Assembly: GCA_902619315.1 (NCBI GenBank)
Contig: CACNDW010000005.1
Coordinates: 36,484 to 100,483 of the forward strand
Origin: an uncultured Bacteroidota bacterium
GTDB lineage: Bacteria; Bacteroidota; Bacteroidia; Flavobacteriales; Flavobacteriaceae
Direction of reading: 5' to 3'
DNA length: 64,000 nt
The notes under the pieces were generated by a model. That model was not told the DNA's origin. It searched no databases and worked only from the letters and a program-made list of their open reading frames with translations. Shown in pieces: positions 17,462 to 25,374 of this stretch (within the stretch, counting starts at the first letter, position 1; the number at the start of each line of letters is the position of its first letter). A program made the translations under genes and the position numbers.

Positions 17462-17956
17462 ATGAAGCGAAGAAAAGCAATTCAAACAATTACGCTAGGC
17501 ATTGGTGGGTTCGGTCTATTAAACTATTGTACATCAAGTCCCAAAGCTTACCATGTACTGGAGGAAAAAAATCAAAAACTTGTAGCTCTTCTAACTGAAG
17601 CCATTTTACCTGCCAAAAGTGAAGAATTTCCAACTCCAGAGTCTCGAATGGAATTTATTTTGAATCAAATTGGTGGAAACATGAGTGAGGAAGATTTTGA
17701 GGTTTATAAACAGGGACTTGATATCTTCCAGGGACTTGTGGAGCGGACTTTTTTAAAAACTTATGAGGCGTTGGATTATGATATTCAAAAATTTACAATT
17801 CAAAGGGCTTTGGGGCATCCTGGTGAGTTAGGGTACTTTATGCGTAAAAACCGTGAGTGGTCTTTACGCCATTTTATGACCTCTGAACGTTACATGGTTG
17901 AGTACCTCAATTACGAATTTATCCCTAACCGATATTTTGGCTGTGTTTCTGCCTAA
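17462..17956 (+). CDS. Gluconate 2-dehydrogenase subunit 3 family protein
   Basis: A 164-residue small subunit of a membrane or periplasmic GMC-type sugar dehydrogenase. A twin-arginine-like leader starts at the N terminus (KRRKAIQ then hydrophobic), with a possible lipobox LNYC near residue 22. The remainder matches the helical Gluconate_2-dh3 family. The catalytic subunit starts directly after its stop codon, with no spacing, so it likely chaperones export of the flavoprotein through Tat. The ATG is only 4 bases from a consensus -7 element. No cytochrome c subunit follows, so the electron acceptor is unknown. Confidence 0.85.
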   Translation: MKRRKAIQTITLGIGGFGLLNYCTSSPKAYHVLEEKNQKLVALLTEAILPAKSEEFPTPESRMEFILNQIGGNMSEEDFEVYKQGLDIFQGLVERTFLKTYEALDYDIQKFTIQRALGHPGELGYFMRKNREWSLRHFMTSERYMVEYLNYEFIPNRYFGCVSA

Positions 17957-19663
17957 ATGATAAAGAAGATGATGAAACAAAATGAATTTGATACTATAGT
18001 TATTGGAGCGGGAATGTCCGGGGGTTGGGCAGCTAAAGAATTTTGTGAGCAGGGTTTTAATACCCTATTGATTGAACGTGGGAGGAATGTAAAACACATA
18101 AAGGATTACCCAACCACTAATATGTTACCCTGGGAGTTTAAGTACAGGGGTGATGTTCCTGCCAAGGTCCGAGATGAAAACCCCATCGCTAACAGTTGCT
18201 ATGCTTTTGGAGAAGACTCTATGCACTTTTTTGTTAAAGACAAGGAGCATCCTTATATCCAAACCAAGCCTTTTCAGTGGATTCGTGGCTATCAGGTAGG
18301 AGGTAAGTCGATCATGTGGGCCAGACAGGTACAACGCTGGAGTAATTTGGATTTTGAAGGTCCTGCCCGTGACGGTTTTGCTGTGGATTGGCCCATCCGA
18401 TACAAAGATATTGACCCATGGTATACTTATGTTGAAAAATTTGTAGGGGTGAGTGGAAACAAAGACGGTTTGGACATACTACCCGATGGAGATTTTTTAA
18501 AACCCTTTGGGAATAACTGTGTGGAAGATTACTTCGGTAAGGAAATGAAAAAACACTATAAGGATCGTCATGTGATTTATGGTAGATGTGCCCACCTTAC
18601 CGAGACCAAGCCGATTTATGTGAAGCAGGGCAGAGGGCTTTGTGGCAGCAGAAATGTTTGTCAAAGAGGATGTCCTTTTGGAGGCTATTTTAATGCGAAT
18701 TCTACCTTGATTCCTTGGGCTATGAAGACAGGGAAATTGACGCTCAAAACTAATAGTGTTGTACACTCAATCATATACGATCAGGATAAGAAAAAAGCCG
18801 TGGGTGTTAGGATTGTTGATGCCCATACCAAATCAACAAAGGAATATTTTGCTAAAGTCATTTTCTTAAATGCCTCCACCCTTAACACCAATTTGATTTT
18901 GTTGAATTCGACCTCAGGTAGATTTCCCAATGGTTTGGGTAATGACAATGGCCTGCTAGGTAAATACATTGCATTTCATAATTACAGGGGTGTTATCACT
19001 GCAACCCACGAGGGACATAAAGATCGAAGGGTAGATGGGCAAAAACCCACTTCTGCCTATCTGCCTCGCTTTAGAAATGTCTACCGACAGGAAACAGATT
19101 TTCTAAGGGGTTATGCCGCAGGTTTTGGAGCTTCTAAGAAAATGGATTATGATGATAGCCTGATAGGAGAGGACCTTTTCAAAAATCTTCTTAATGTCAA
19201 AGAAAGCGATGTTTGGAGTGTCAACTCTCATATGATGGGAGAAACAATACCAAAGGAAGGTAATAAGGTTAGCCTACATGAAAATTTGGTTGATCCATGG
19301 GGAATACCCCAGCTAAAGGTAGATGTTGATTATGACGAAAATGACGAAAAAATGTTACAGGATTTCTTTGAGGAATTTTCAGAGATGTATACAAAAGCTG
19401 GTTTTACCAATATTAAAACCACTGATAATCAACGCAAGCCAGGAAATGACATTCATGAAATGGGTGGAGTTCGAATGGGTCATGATCCTCAAACCTCTTT
19501 ACTAAATAAATGGAACCAAATGCACCATTGTAAAAACCTTTTCGTAACAGATGGTGCTTGTATGACCTCCACTTCAACTCAAAATCCCTCCCTCACTTTT
19601 ATGGCTTTGACGGCCAGAGCTGCAAATCATGCCATTGAGGAAATGAAAAAAGGAAATATTTAA
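17957..19663 (+). CDS. GMC family oxidoreductase (sugar dehydrogenase catalytic subunit)
   Basis: FAD-dependent GMC dehydrogenase of 568 residues, related to gluconate 2-dehydrogenase and glucoside 3-dehydrogenase large subunits. The FAD-binding GAGMSGG motif is near the N terminus (about residues 17-23). A Cys cluster (CGSRNVCQRGC, about 230) is typical of this subgroup, and the C-terminal GMC signature includes TQNPSLT. It has no signal peptide of its own, so it is presumably exported with the small subunit encoded immediately upstream. Alternative ATGs occur a few codons in (17969, 17972). The stop overlaps the convergent FGE gene by 4 bases (TTAA). Confidence 0.9.
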   Translation: MIKKMMKQNEFDTIVIGAGMSGGWAAKEFCEQGFNTLLIERGRNVKHIKDYPTTNMLPWEFKYRGDVPAKVRDENPIANSCYAFGEDSMHFFVKDKEHPYIQTKPFQWIRGYQVGGKSIMWARQVQRWSNLDFEGPARDGFAVDWPIRYKDIDPWYTYVEKFVGVSGNKDGLDILPDGDFLKPFGNNCVEDYFGKEMKKHYKDRHVIYGRCAHLTETKPIYVKQGRGLCGSRNVCQRGCPFGGYFNANSTLIPWAMKTGKLTLKTNSVVHSIIYDQDKKKAVGVRIVDAHTKSTKEYFAKVIFLNASTLNTNLILLNSTSGRFPNGLGNDNGLLGKYIAFHNYRGVITATHEGHKDRRVDGQKPTSAYLPRFRNVYRQETDFLRGYAAGFGASKKMDYDDSLIGEDLFKNLLNVKESDVWSVNSHMMGETIPKEGNKVSLHENLVDPWGIPQLKVDVDYDENDEKMLQDFFEEFSEMYTKAGFTNIKTTDNQRKPGNDIHEMGGVRMGHDPQTSLLNKWNQMHHCKNLFVTDGACMTSTSTQNPSLTFMALTARAANHAIEEMKKGNI

Positions 19664-20700
19664 ATATCTTTTACACATCGGAAACCGGTGTGTTGTGATC
19701 CGGTATCGGGTGAGGATTTCATCTTAGAAGCAACCCTATAGCCAGAGCAATAGTTGTCGTTGCATAAAAAAGATCCACCGCGAATAATTCTTTGAGCGAT
19801 GTATGGATTGTATGGGTCATAACTCTTCTCAGGCCCTTTAGGATTGGTTGATGTTTTTCCCTTTAAGGTTTTATAGTAATCGTAGTGATACCAATCCAAA
19901 CACCATTCCCATACATTTCCTGCCATATCGTATAAACCGTATCCGTTGGATTCGAATGATTTGACTGGAGCCGTGTAAAAGAACAGGTCTTTGTTGGTAT
20001 TTTTGTAGGGAAATGAACCGTCCCAGCTGTTAGCCTTTGCAGAACCGGTTGTGATTTCTTCATCTCCCCAGGGGTATTTTTTATCTTTGAGTCCTCCACG
20101 AGCAGCCCATTCCCATTCAGCCTCCGTAGGAAGTCTTTTACCTGCCCATTTTGCGTATGCATTGGCATCTTCCCATGAAACATGAACTACAGGGTGATCT
20201 TCTTTCCCTTGGATTGAACTACCTTTTCCTCGCGGCTGCCTCCAACTAGCCTTAGGTTTCCATTCCCACCAGGCAGCATAATTATTTAGGTCAACTGGAC
20301 CGTTAGTTGATTTAAAAGTTAGCGATGAGGCCTGTAATAGCGAGTCGTGGGGTTTTGGAGTTCCTGGGGGAAGTTGTTTTTTCATTTCTTCCCAGTCTAC
20401 AGGTTTTTCGGCAGTGGTGACATATCCTGTGGCTTCTACAAAAGCAGCAAATTGGGCATTTGTTACCTCCGTTTGGTCGATCCAAAAGCCATCAACTTTT
20501 ACAGGGTGAATCGGGCTCTCGTCCGGGCGTGCCTGAGGCCCTTCACTTCCCATCATAAATGTGCCTTCAGGAATCCAAACCATCCCCATGGGGTGTTCTT
20601 GGGAGGATATTTCTTTAATGGGTTTTGGGACATTAGAATTGCAACTTAAATACAGTGTCGAAATGCAAATTAATATTATGATATTGGTTAAGAACTTCAT
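19660..20700 (-). CDS. Formylglycine-generating enzyme (sulfatase-activating), lipoprotein
   Basis: A 346-residue SUMF1/FGE-sulfatase domain protein with a signal peptide and lipobox LSC near residue 20, so it acts outside the cytoplasm. FGE oxidises the active-site Cys of sulfatases to formylglycine. The diagnostic catalytic pair is intact: RGGSFLC with Cys313 and NDNYC with Cys318, followed by GFRC. Many SUMF1-like proteins in Bacteroidota (for example GldK/GldJ) lack these cysteines, so a true FGE role is favoured. Two Cys-type sulfatases are encoded at 46.9-48.6 and 50.0-51.6 kb. It overlaps the GMC gene stop by 4 bases. A near-match -7 (20720-20727, minus) lies 19 bases upstream. Confidence 0.88.
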   Translation of the reverse strand: MKFLTNIIILICISTLYLSCNSNVPKPIKEISSQEHPMGMVWIPEGTFMMGSEGPQARPDESPIHPVKVDGFWIDQTEVTNAQFAAFVEATGYVTTAEKPVDWEEMKKQLPPGTPKPHDSLLQASSLTFKSTNGPVDLNNYAAWWEWKPKASWRQPRGKGSSIQGKEDHPVVHVSWEDANAYAKWAGKRLPTEAEWEWAARGGLKDKKYPWGDEEITTGSAKANSWDGSFPYKNTNKDLFFYTAPVKSFESNGYGLYDMAGNVWEWCLDWYHYDYYKTLKGKTSTNPKGPEKSYDPYNPYIAQRIIRGGSFLCNDNYCSGYRVASKMKSSPDTGSQHTGFRCVKDI

Positions 20701-20748
20701 TTTTATATCATGTGTAAGGCAAATATGCTAAAATTAAATATTAACACC

Positions 20749-20756
20749 TATCTTTG
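20749..20756 (+). promoter_or_regulatory. -7 promoter element of the His-rich operon (TATCTTTG)
   Basis: Exact TAnnTTTG match in the 73-bp divergent gap, 17 bases before the GTG and 23 before the ATG of the first operon gene. No clear metal-regulator palindrome could be picked out by eye. Confidence 0.5.
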
Positions 20757-20779
20757 TAGCTATTAATCTTGGAGTGAAA

Positions 20780-21097
20780 ATGGCAATCAACCTAAAGAAA
20801 ATATTCCTGTCTTTATTTTTGTCGGCTGTCTTAATGTTTCCTTATTTAGGCTCATTTTCCCATCTATTTGAAGATCATAATCACAAAACTTGTGAAATTT
20901 CAGAGACTCATTTTCATGAACTTGAACTGGATTGTGACATACTGGATTATCAATTTGCTCCCAGCTTAGAAATAGCATCTTATAAATATGGTGTTTTTGA
21001 TTACTCATTTCGCCAAAAGAAACTCCCTTTTTTCAATCAGGGCGATTACTTTTCTATTGATATACATGATAAACTTCGGGGTCCACCTGGGGTGTAA
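20780..21097 (+). CDS. Small His/Cys-containing secreted protein of unknown function
   Basis: About 105 residues: a hydrophobic signal/anchor segment (about 7-25), then a short region rich in His, Asp and Cys (HLFEDHNHKTCEISETHFHE), and a conserved-looking C terminus ending LRGPPGV. I do not recognise a named family, but small His-rich proteins ending in an RGPP-like motif are often found beside metal-related TonB receptors in Flavobacteriia. An in-frame GTG at 20774 is an alternative start. First gene of a probable four-gene operon with the His-rich lipoprotein, the receptor and a coiled-coil secreted protein. Confidence 0.65.
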   Translation: MAINLKKIFLSLFLSAVLMFPYLGSFSHLFEDHNHKTCEISETHFHELELDCDILDYQFAPSLEIASYKYGVFDYSFRQKKLPFFNQGDYFSIDIHDKLRGPPGV

Positions 21098-21162
21098 TTT
21101 TTTCGGAAATTTTTAATGATCCAAAAGGGTCAATCACAAACTATATCGTTAAAATTAATATC

Positions 21163-21780
21163 ATGTTAAAAAGTATATATATTAAATCAATTATTGCCTT
21201 AAGTTTATTTATCCTAATATTATCGTGTTCAAAGGACAGCGATCCAGATCCTGTACATGAGGAGGAAGTTATCACTTTGGTAACTTTGGAAGTTACTAAA
21301 GTAGGATCCTCAGAGACAAAAAAATATAATTTCGAAGTAGAAGGTCACGATCACGGTGAGGAGGATCATGAAGAGGAAGATCATGACGATCATGACGATC
21401 ATGATGGAGAACATCTTGAAATTGAATTAGAAGCAAATTCAAGTTACAATGTATCTATGATGATATATAATGATACTGATCCAGATAATATTGAAGATAT
21501 TACACCCGAGATTATTGAAGAGGTAAATGAGCACCAAATATTTTATGCAATCACAGATGAACTAAGCGGGTTTTCAATATCATCTGCATCAAATGACCCG
21601 AAAGATAGCGAAGGGTATCCTCTATTTCAAAAAACAACCTGGACAACAACTGGAGAAACCTCTGGAGACGTTGTTGGGTATCTTTTCCACGAGCCAACTT
21701 CAAAAACGGGCTCCACAAGAAATGATTTTGGTGGAGCGGTTGACTTTGAAATTGAGTTTGAGGTACACGTTGAAGAATGA
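21163..21780 (+). CDS. His/Asp-rich lipoprotein, putative metal-binding
   Basis: A 205-residue lipoprotein (lipobox ILSC near residue 22) with an acidic leader, then a striking His/Asp/Glu run at about residues 62-86 (repeated DHD units) that looks like a metal-chelating loop, and a beta-rich C-terminal half. The receptor gene starts inside its stop codon (ATGA overlap), so the two are translationally coupled. A periplasmic or surface metal-capture partner for the receptor is inferred. Zinc is the likeliest metal from the ligand set, but copper, cobalt or nickel are possible. Confidence 0.72.
   Translation: MLKSIYIKSIIALSLFILILSCSKDSDPDPVHEEEVITLVTLEVTKVGSSETKKYNFEVEGHDHGEEDHEEEDHDDHDDHDGEHLEIELEANSSYNVSMMIYNDTDPDNIEDITPEIIEEVNEHQIFYAITDELSGFSISSASNDPKDSEGYPLFQKTTWTTTGETSGDVVGYLFHEPTSKTGSTRNDFGGAVDFEIEFEVHVEE
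21379..21405 (+). repeat. 9-bp tandem repeat GATCATGAC x3
   Basis: Three successive 9-base units (the last ends in T instead of C) within the lipoprotein gene, each encoding Asp-His-Asp. Contraction or expansion would change the number of metal ligands without breaking the frame. Confidence 0.85.
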
Positions 21781-24251
21781 GTTTTTTAAGTTTTTTTGCA
21801 AAACTATTTAACTCTAATTCTAAACATTGTAAATGTAAAAGTTGTAATAGACAAAAAACTGCGGTCGGCTTATCAATGTTGGCCGCGGGTTTTTGTTATT
21901 GCCAGAATTGTGATTTACAGGTTTATGGGCAAATTTTAGATTTACATGAAAATTCCCCATTAAGCTTTGCAGTGATTGAAGTTATTGATAGCGATTATAA
22001 AGATTTTTCAGATTCCGATGGTTTTTTTTTACTTAGAAATCTATGCTCTGGAAAAATTAAAATTAAAATTTCTCATCCCAGTTGTAATGATTTTTTTGAG
22101 GAATTAAATATTGATAACTCAATTTCCAAGAAGTTTTATCTTGAACATCACGTTGAATCCCTTGAAGAAGTAATTCTAGATCAAAGCAGATTAAAACAAC
22201 TTTCAACTACTGCGAAAACATATTCATTGAGCGATTTACAAAAAGACCAATACAGCGGAAGGGGGCTTGCCAAAGCACTTGAGCAAATCAGCGGTGTAAA
22301 TATTCTCAACACAGGTAATGTAATTTCAAAACCCATGATTCATGGAATGTTTGGGAGTCGAGTAGGGATAATTTATGATGGTGTGCAGATAGAAAATCAA
22401 CAATGGGGGCAAGATCATGCCCCAAATATCGACCAAAATGCTTTTGAGGAGATTCGATTGATTAAAGGAGCGGGAGTTCTCAAGTATTCGGGTGACACCG
22501 CAGGTGGAGTTATTGTTCTTGAGAGTGAACTTCCAAAAATTAATGATTCTTTATATGGAAAATCAATTGTAAGCGGAATGTCCAATGGACGAGGATTAAA
22601 TCTCACTAGTTCATGGACTAAGTCTTACAATAGCGGTAATTATTTCAAAGTGCAAGGCATGATGAAAAGGATGGGTGATTTGTCTGCTCCTAACTATATT
22701 CTCTCCAATACGGGCACTGACGAAAATAATATTTCATTTTCATTTGGCAGAAATAAAATCCTAAATCGTTGGAAGACCAATTTTAGTTTTTTTAGTCAAG
22801 AGATCGGTATACTTAGAAGCTCTCACATTGGAAATGTGGGCGATCTTGTATATGCAATCGAATTAGCATCGCCCACGATTATCATGCCATTTAGTCATGA
22901 TATTAACCCACCTTATCAATCAAATAAACATTACACAGCTGGAATTGAATATACCAGAAGTAACCTTAACAAAGGAAAATTTAATTTTAAGTATAGTTGG
23001 CAAAGAAATAATAGAAAGGAGTATGATGTTAGAAGAGCTTCTTTCAAAGAAATACCTTCACTTGATTTGACATTAGATACTCATGACTTTATTTCAAGCT
23101 ATCAGTGGAAAAGATCTGATTGGTCATTTGATGGAGGAATATTTCTTAGAATTCAAGACAACTATTCAAATCCAAATACAGGCATAAGAAGGTTGATCCC
23201 TGATTACATACGTACCGAATCAGGAAATTATTTTACTTCAAGTTTTAATCCATCTAATGATTTTAGTTTAGGATTTGGATTCCGTTACACTAATCAATAT
23301 AATCATGTTAAAAAATATTATGAGAATACTCGTTGGGAGGAGGAAAATTTTCAGGAAAGGTTAGGGGACTTTGTAATTGACGAAATACTGAGTCAAAAGT
23401 TAGTCGAACAAAAGTTGATTTTTAATAATATTTCAATAAATGTCGGTGTGAAGTTTCCTGTCTTCGAGCATATGAAATTTAACTTAAATTTATTTCATAC
23501 AGAACGTGCACCAGACATTGCTGAATTATTCAGTGACGGACTACACCATTCTTTGGCAACAATTGAATATGGAAATCCATTTTTAAAAAGTGAAAAAACT
23601 CAAAAGCTCGTAATTAATCTTGAAAAAAGAATTGGAGATTTAAAATTTAATATTAGTCCTTATTTTACAAATGGACAAAATTATATGGTTATTGAACCCT
23701 CTGGTTTTGAATACACCATAAGGGGAACTTTCCCTGTTTGGGAGTATAGGCCTCTTAGTTCAACTATTCGAGGAGTTGACATAGATTTTAATTATGAATT
23801 AAATGATTATTTAAAATTTAGTAGCAATTCATCTTGGATTGAAGGATTTGAAAAAAATAATAAAACACCCTTAATTAACATTCCGCCATTTTCAACTAAC
23901 AATTATTTACAAATTTCAATACCTAAATGGAAATCATTTCTTTTTACTATTTCAAGTAAAAATATTTTTAGTCAAAATCGATATCCAAATCATAATTTTG
24001 AAACTTCTGTTGTGGAATATGGAGAAAGAGTTGACAAGATTGTCGACATTAGTACACCTCCAGATGCATATAATCTACTTGGAATGGAGTTTCATTGGGG
24101 GCCTTATTCGTTTTTATCTGATAAAGTAAGTATATCTCTTATCTTTGATAATATATTAGATAAAAATTATAGAAATTACCTCAATCGATTGAGGTTTTAC
24201 GCAGATGAAATGGGAAGAAATGTAATGTTTCAAATCAAGATAAATCACTGA
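21777..24251 (+). CDS. TonB-dependent receptor with paired CxCxxC leader, putative metal uptake
   Basis: An 824-residue outer-membrane receptor: CarboxypepD-reg-like domain (about 46-125), plug (about 140-245, with GLAKALEQISGVN and MIHGMFGSRV segments) and a beta-barrel to the C terminus. Plug and barrel resemble ZnuD-type metal/cobalamin receptors. The N terminus is odd: H17-C-K-C-K-S-C23, a hydrophobic stretch, then C40-Y-C-Q-N-C45, giving two C-x-C-x2-C motifs around the export segment. The ATG overlaps the preceding stop (ATGA). A T9 run at 22022-22030 lies early in the gene. Part of the His-rich operon. Confidence 0.85.
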   Translation: MSFLSFFAKLFNSNSKHCKCKSCNRQKTAVGLSMLAAGFCYCQNCDLQVYGQILDLHENSPLSFAVIEVIDSDYKDFSDSDGFFLLRNLCSGKIKIKISHPSCNDFFEELNIDNSISKKFYLEHHVESLEEVILDQSRLKQLSTTAKTYSLSDLQKDQYSGRGLAKALEQISGVNILNTGNVISKPMIHGMFGSRVGIIYDGVQIENQQWGQDHAPNIDQNAFEEIRLIKGAGVLKYSGDTAGGVIVLESELPKINDSLYGKSIVSGMSNGRGLNLTSSWTKSYNSGNYFKVQGMMKRMGDLSAPNYILSNTGTDENNISFSFGRNKILNRWKTNFSFFSQEIGILRSSHIGNVGDLVYAIELASPTIIMPFSHDINPPYQSNKHYTAGIEYTRSNLNKGKFNFKYSWQRNNRKEYDVRRASFKEIPSLDLTLDTHDFISSYQWKRSDWSFDGGIFLRIQDNYSNPNTGIRRLIPDYIRTESGNYFTSSFNPSNDFSLGFGFRYTNQYNHVKKYYENTRWEEENFQERLGDFVIDEILSQKLVEQKLIFNNISINVGVKFPVFEHMKFNLNLFHTERAPDIAELFSDGLHHSLATIEYGNPFLKSEKTQKLVINLEKRIGDLKFNISPYFTNGQNYMVIEPSGFEYTIRGTFPVWEYRPLSSTIRGVDIDFNYELNDYLKFSSNSSWIEGFEKNNKTPLINIPPFSTNNYLQISIPKWKSFLFTISSKNIFSQNRYPNHNFETSVVEYGERVDKIVDISTPPDAYNLLGMEFHWGPYSFLSDKVSISLIFDNILDKNYRNYLNRLRFYADEMGRNVMFQIKINH

Positions 24252-24256
24252 ATACT

Positions 24257-24817
24257 TTGAGGGGTTGTAATTTAATAATTTTGATTTTCTTTTTTACTAC
24301 TTCAATGTTAGGCGCTCAGCTATATAGAGACGAATACATTGAACCAATTAGTGATCCCTCAGCCCAAGGTCAAAGGTTTTTTGTAGAGGATTTGTTGGAT
24401 ATTGCAGGCTATGTACCCGAAAAAATTGATATATATCAAACCTTGCCCAATAGTGCGCGTGTATTCAGGATAAAACTAGACAGTATTAATGGTGGTTTTG
24501 TTTTTGTAAGATGGGACAAAGCTAAAAAAGAAAACTATGTTGCTAATAAAATGATTGATCCAGGGGTTTACTACAATTTAAAGGCGGCTAAAGAAATAAT
24601 GAGAAAACAAACCAATAAGGCAAATTTTACTGTGGATGATGTTGCCCTTCAAGCACCGGATCAAGATCAAATAAACAGTGCTGATTTACAGGAACTTAGG
24701 GCTGAATTTGATCTAAAGAATGAAGAAAAGAGGCTCGAGCTGGAGGAGTTAGAAAACAAGCAAAGAGCTCGGAGGGAAAAAAGAGAAAAAAGAAAGAAAG
24801 AGAAAGAATCTGATTAG
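24257..24817 (+). CDS. Secreted protein with charged C-terminal coiled coil, unknown function
   Basis: A 186-residue protein with a signal peptide (about 1-20, ending LGAQ), a globular middle part, and a highly charged E/K/R-rich C-terminal helix (about 140-186). No family recognised. The only start that retains the signal peptide is TTG at 24257; the first in-frame ATG is 16 codons later, inside the hydrophobic core. It follows the receptor gene by 5 bases and so belongs to the same operon. Its stop overlaps the convergent Rieske gene stop by 4 bases (TTAG). Confidence 0.65.
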   Translation: MRGCNLIILIFFFTTSMLGAQLYRDEYIEPISDPSAQGQRFFVEDLLDIAGYVPEKIDIYQTLPNSARVFRIKLDSINGGFVFVRWDKAKKENYVANKMIDPGVYYNLKAAKEIMRKQTNKANFTVDDVALQAPDQDQINSADLQELRAEFDLKNEEKRLELEELENKQRARREKREKRKKEKESD

Positions 24818-25266
24818 CGGGTTACTGTAAGAGTATTGCCATCTATTGAAGTAGAGTAACAAGTCATGGCGGTGCTCGAGCAATCATCACTAAAAGATCT
24901 ATTATGATTGCCACAATTAAACATTGAATTGTTATAGCTCCACTGGTTATTGGCACCTTGGTGAGGACACTTATTACTGTATGCTCTTATTTCACTGTCA
25001 CTGATCCTCAATAGTAGCATGTTCTCAGCGCTATAATTCATCCATCCGCCAACTTCACTAATAGCCATGAAATTAGAATCATTCAAATCAATACTTACAG
25101 TGGCTTGTTGATTCTGGGATGAACTGCTTGTGTTCTCCATGGCTGATGTTGATCCATAACCATCGTCATCGCCTGAACTACAAGCTTCAATGATACTGAC
25201 ACCAAACATAGAAAAAACCACGGGTGCGCAAGCTGTTTTTAAAAAGTCTCTCCTTTTATTTTCCAT
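24814..25266 (-). CDS. Rieske [2Fe-2S] lipoprotein
   Basis: A 150-residue exported Rieske iron-sulfur protein. The N-terminal KRRDFLK leader resembles a Tat signal, with a possible lipobox EAC at residue 29. A Ser/Asp-rich linker follows, then a Rieske domain whose cluster ligands are Cys100-x-His102 and Cys118-x2-His121, a 15-residue spacing within the family norm. No cytochrome b or oxygenase partner is adjacent, so its redox partner is unknown. A consensus -7 element lies 17 bases upstream. Confidence 0.85.
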   Translation of the reverse strand: MENKRRDFLKTACAPVVFSMFGVSIIEACSSGDDDGYGSTSAMENTSSSSQNQQATVSIDLNDSNFMAISEVGGWMNYSAENMLLLRISDSEIRAYSNKCPHQGANNQWSYNNSMFNCGNHNRSFSDDCSSTAMTCYSTSIDGNTLTVTR

Positions 25267-25283
25267 TACATAATTATTTTATA

Positions 25284-25291
25284 CAAATATA
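25284..25291 (-). promoter_or_regulatory. -7 promoter element of the Rieske gene (TATATTTG)
   Basis: Exact TAnnTTTG match on the minus strand, 17 bases before the ATG. The divergent TonB receptor has a 7-of-8 match (TATTTTTA, 25356-25363, plus) in the same gap. Confidence 0.5.
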
Positions 25292-25374
25292 ATCACTTTA
25301 GTTTAAACATTTTTAATAATTCTTAAACAAAACTACTCATATCAGAAGTTTAAACTATTTTTACAGACAAAAAG

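Noticed and set aside
20739..20767. TATTAA repeats flanking the His-rich operon promoter as a Zur/Fur box
   Set aside because: The half-sites are short, A/T only and not symmetric enough around the -7 element to claim a metal-regulator site.
21777..21880. Downstream ATG (codon 34) as the real start of the Cys-leader receptor
   Set aside because: It would leave a signal peptide of fewer than 15 residues with no basic N terminus, while the ATG at 21777 is coupled to the preceding stop.
22022..22030. T9 run in the Cys-leader receptor gene as a phase-variation switch
   Set aside because: T and A runs of this length are common in this AT-rich sequence, so it is weaker than the G9 tract and not claimed.
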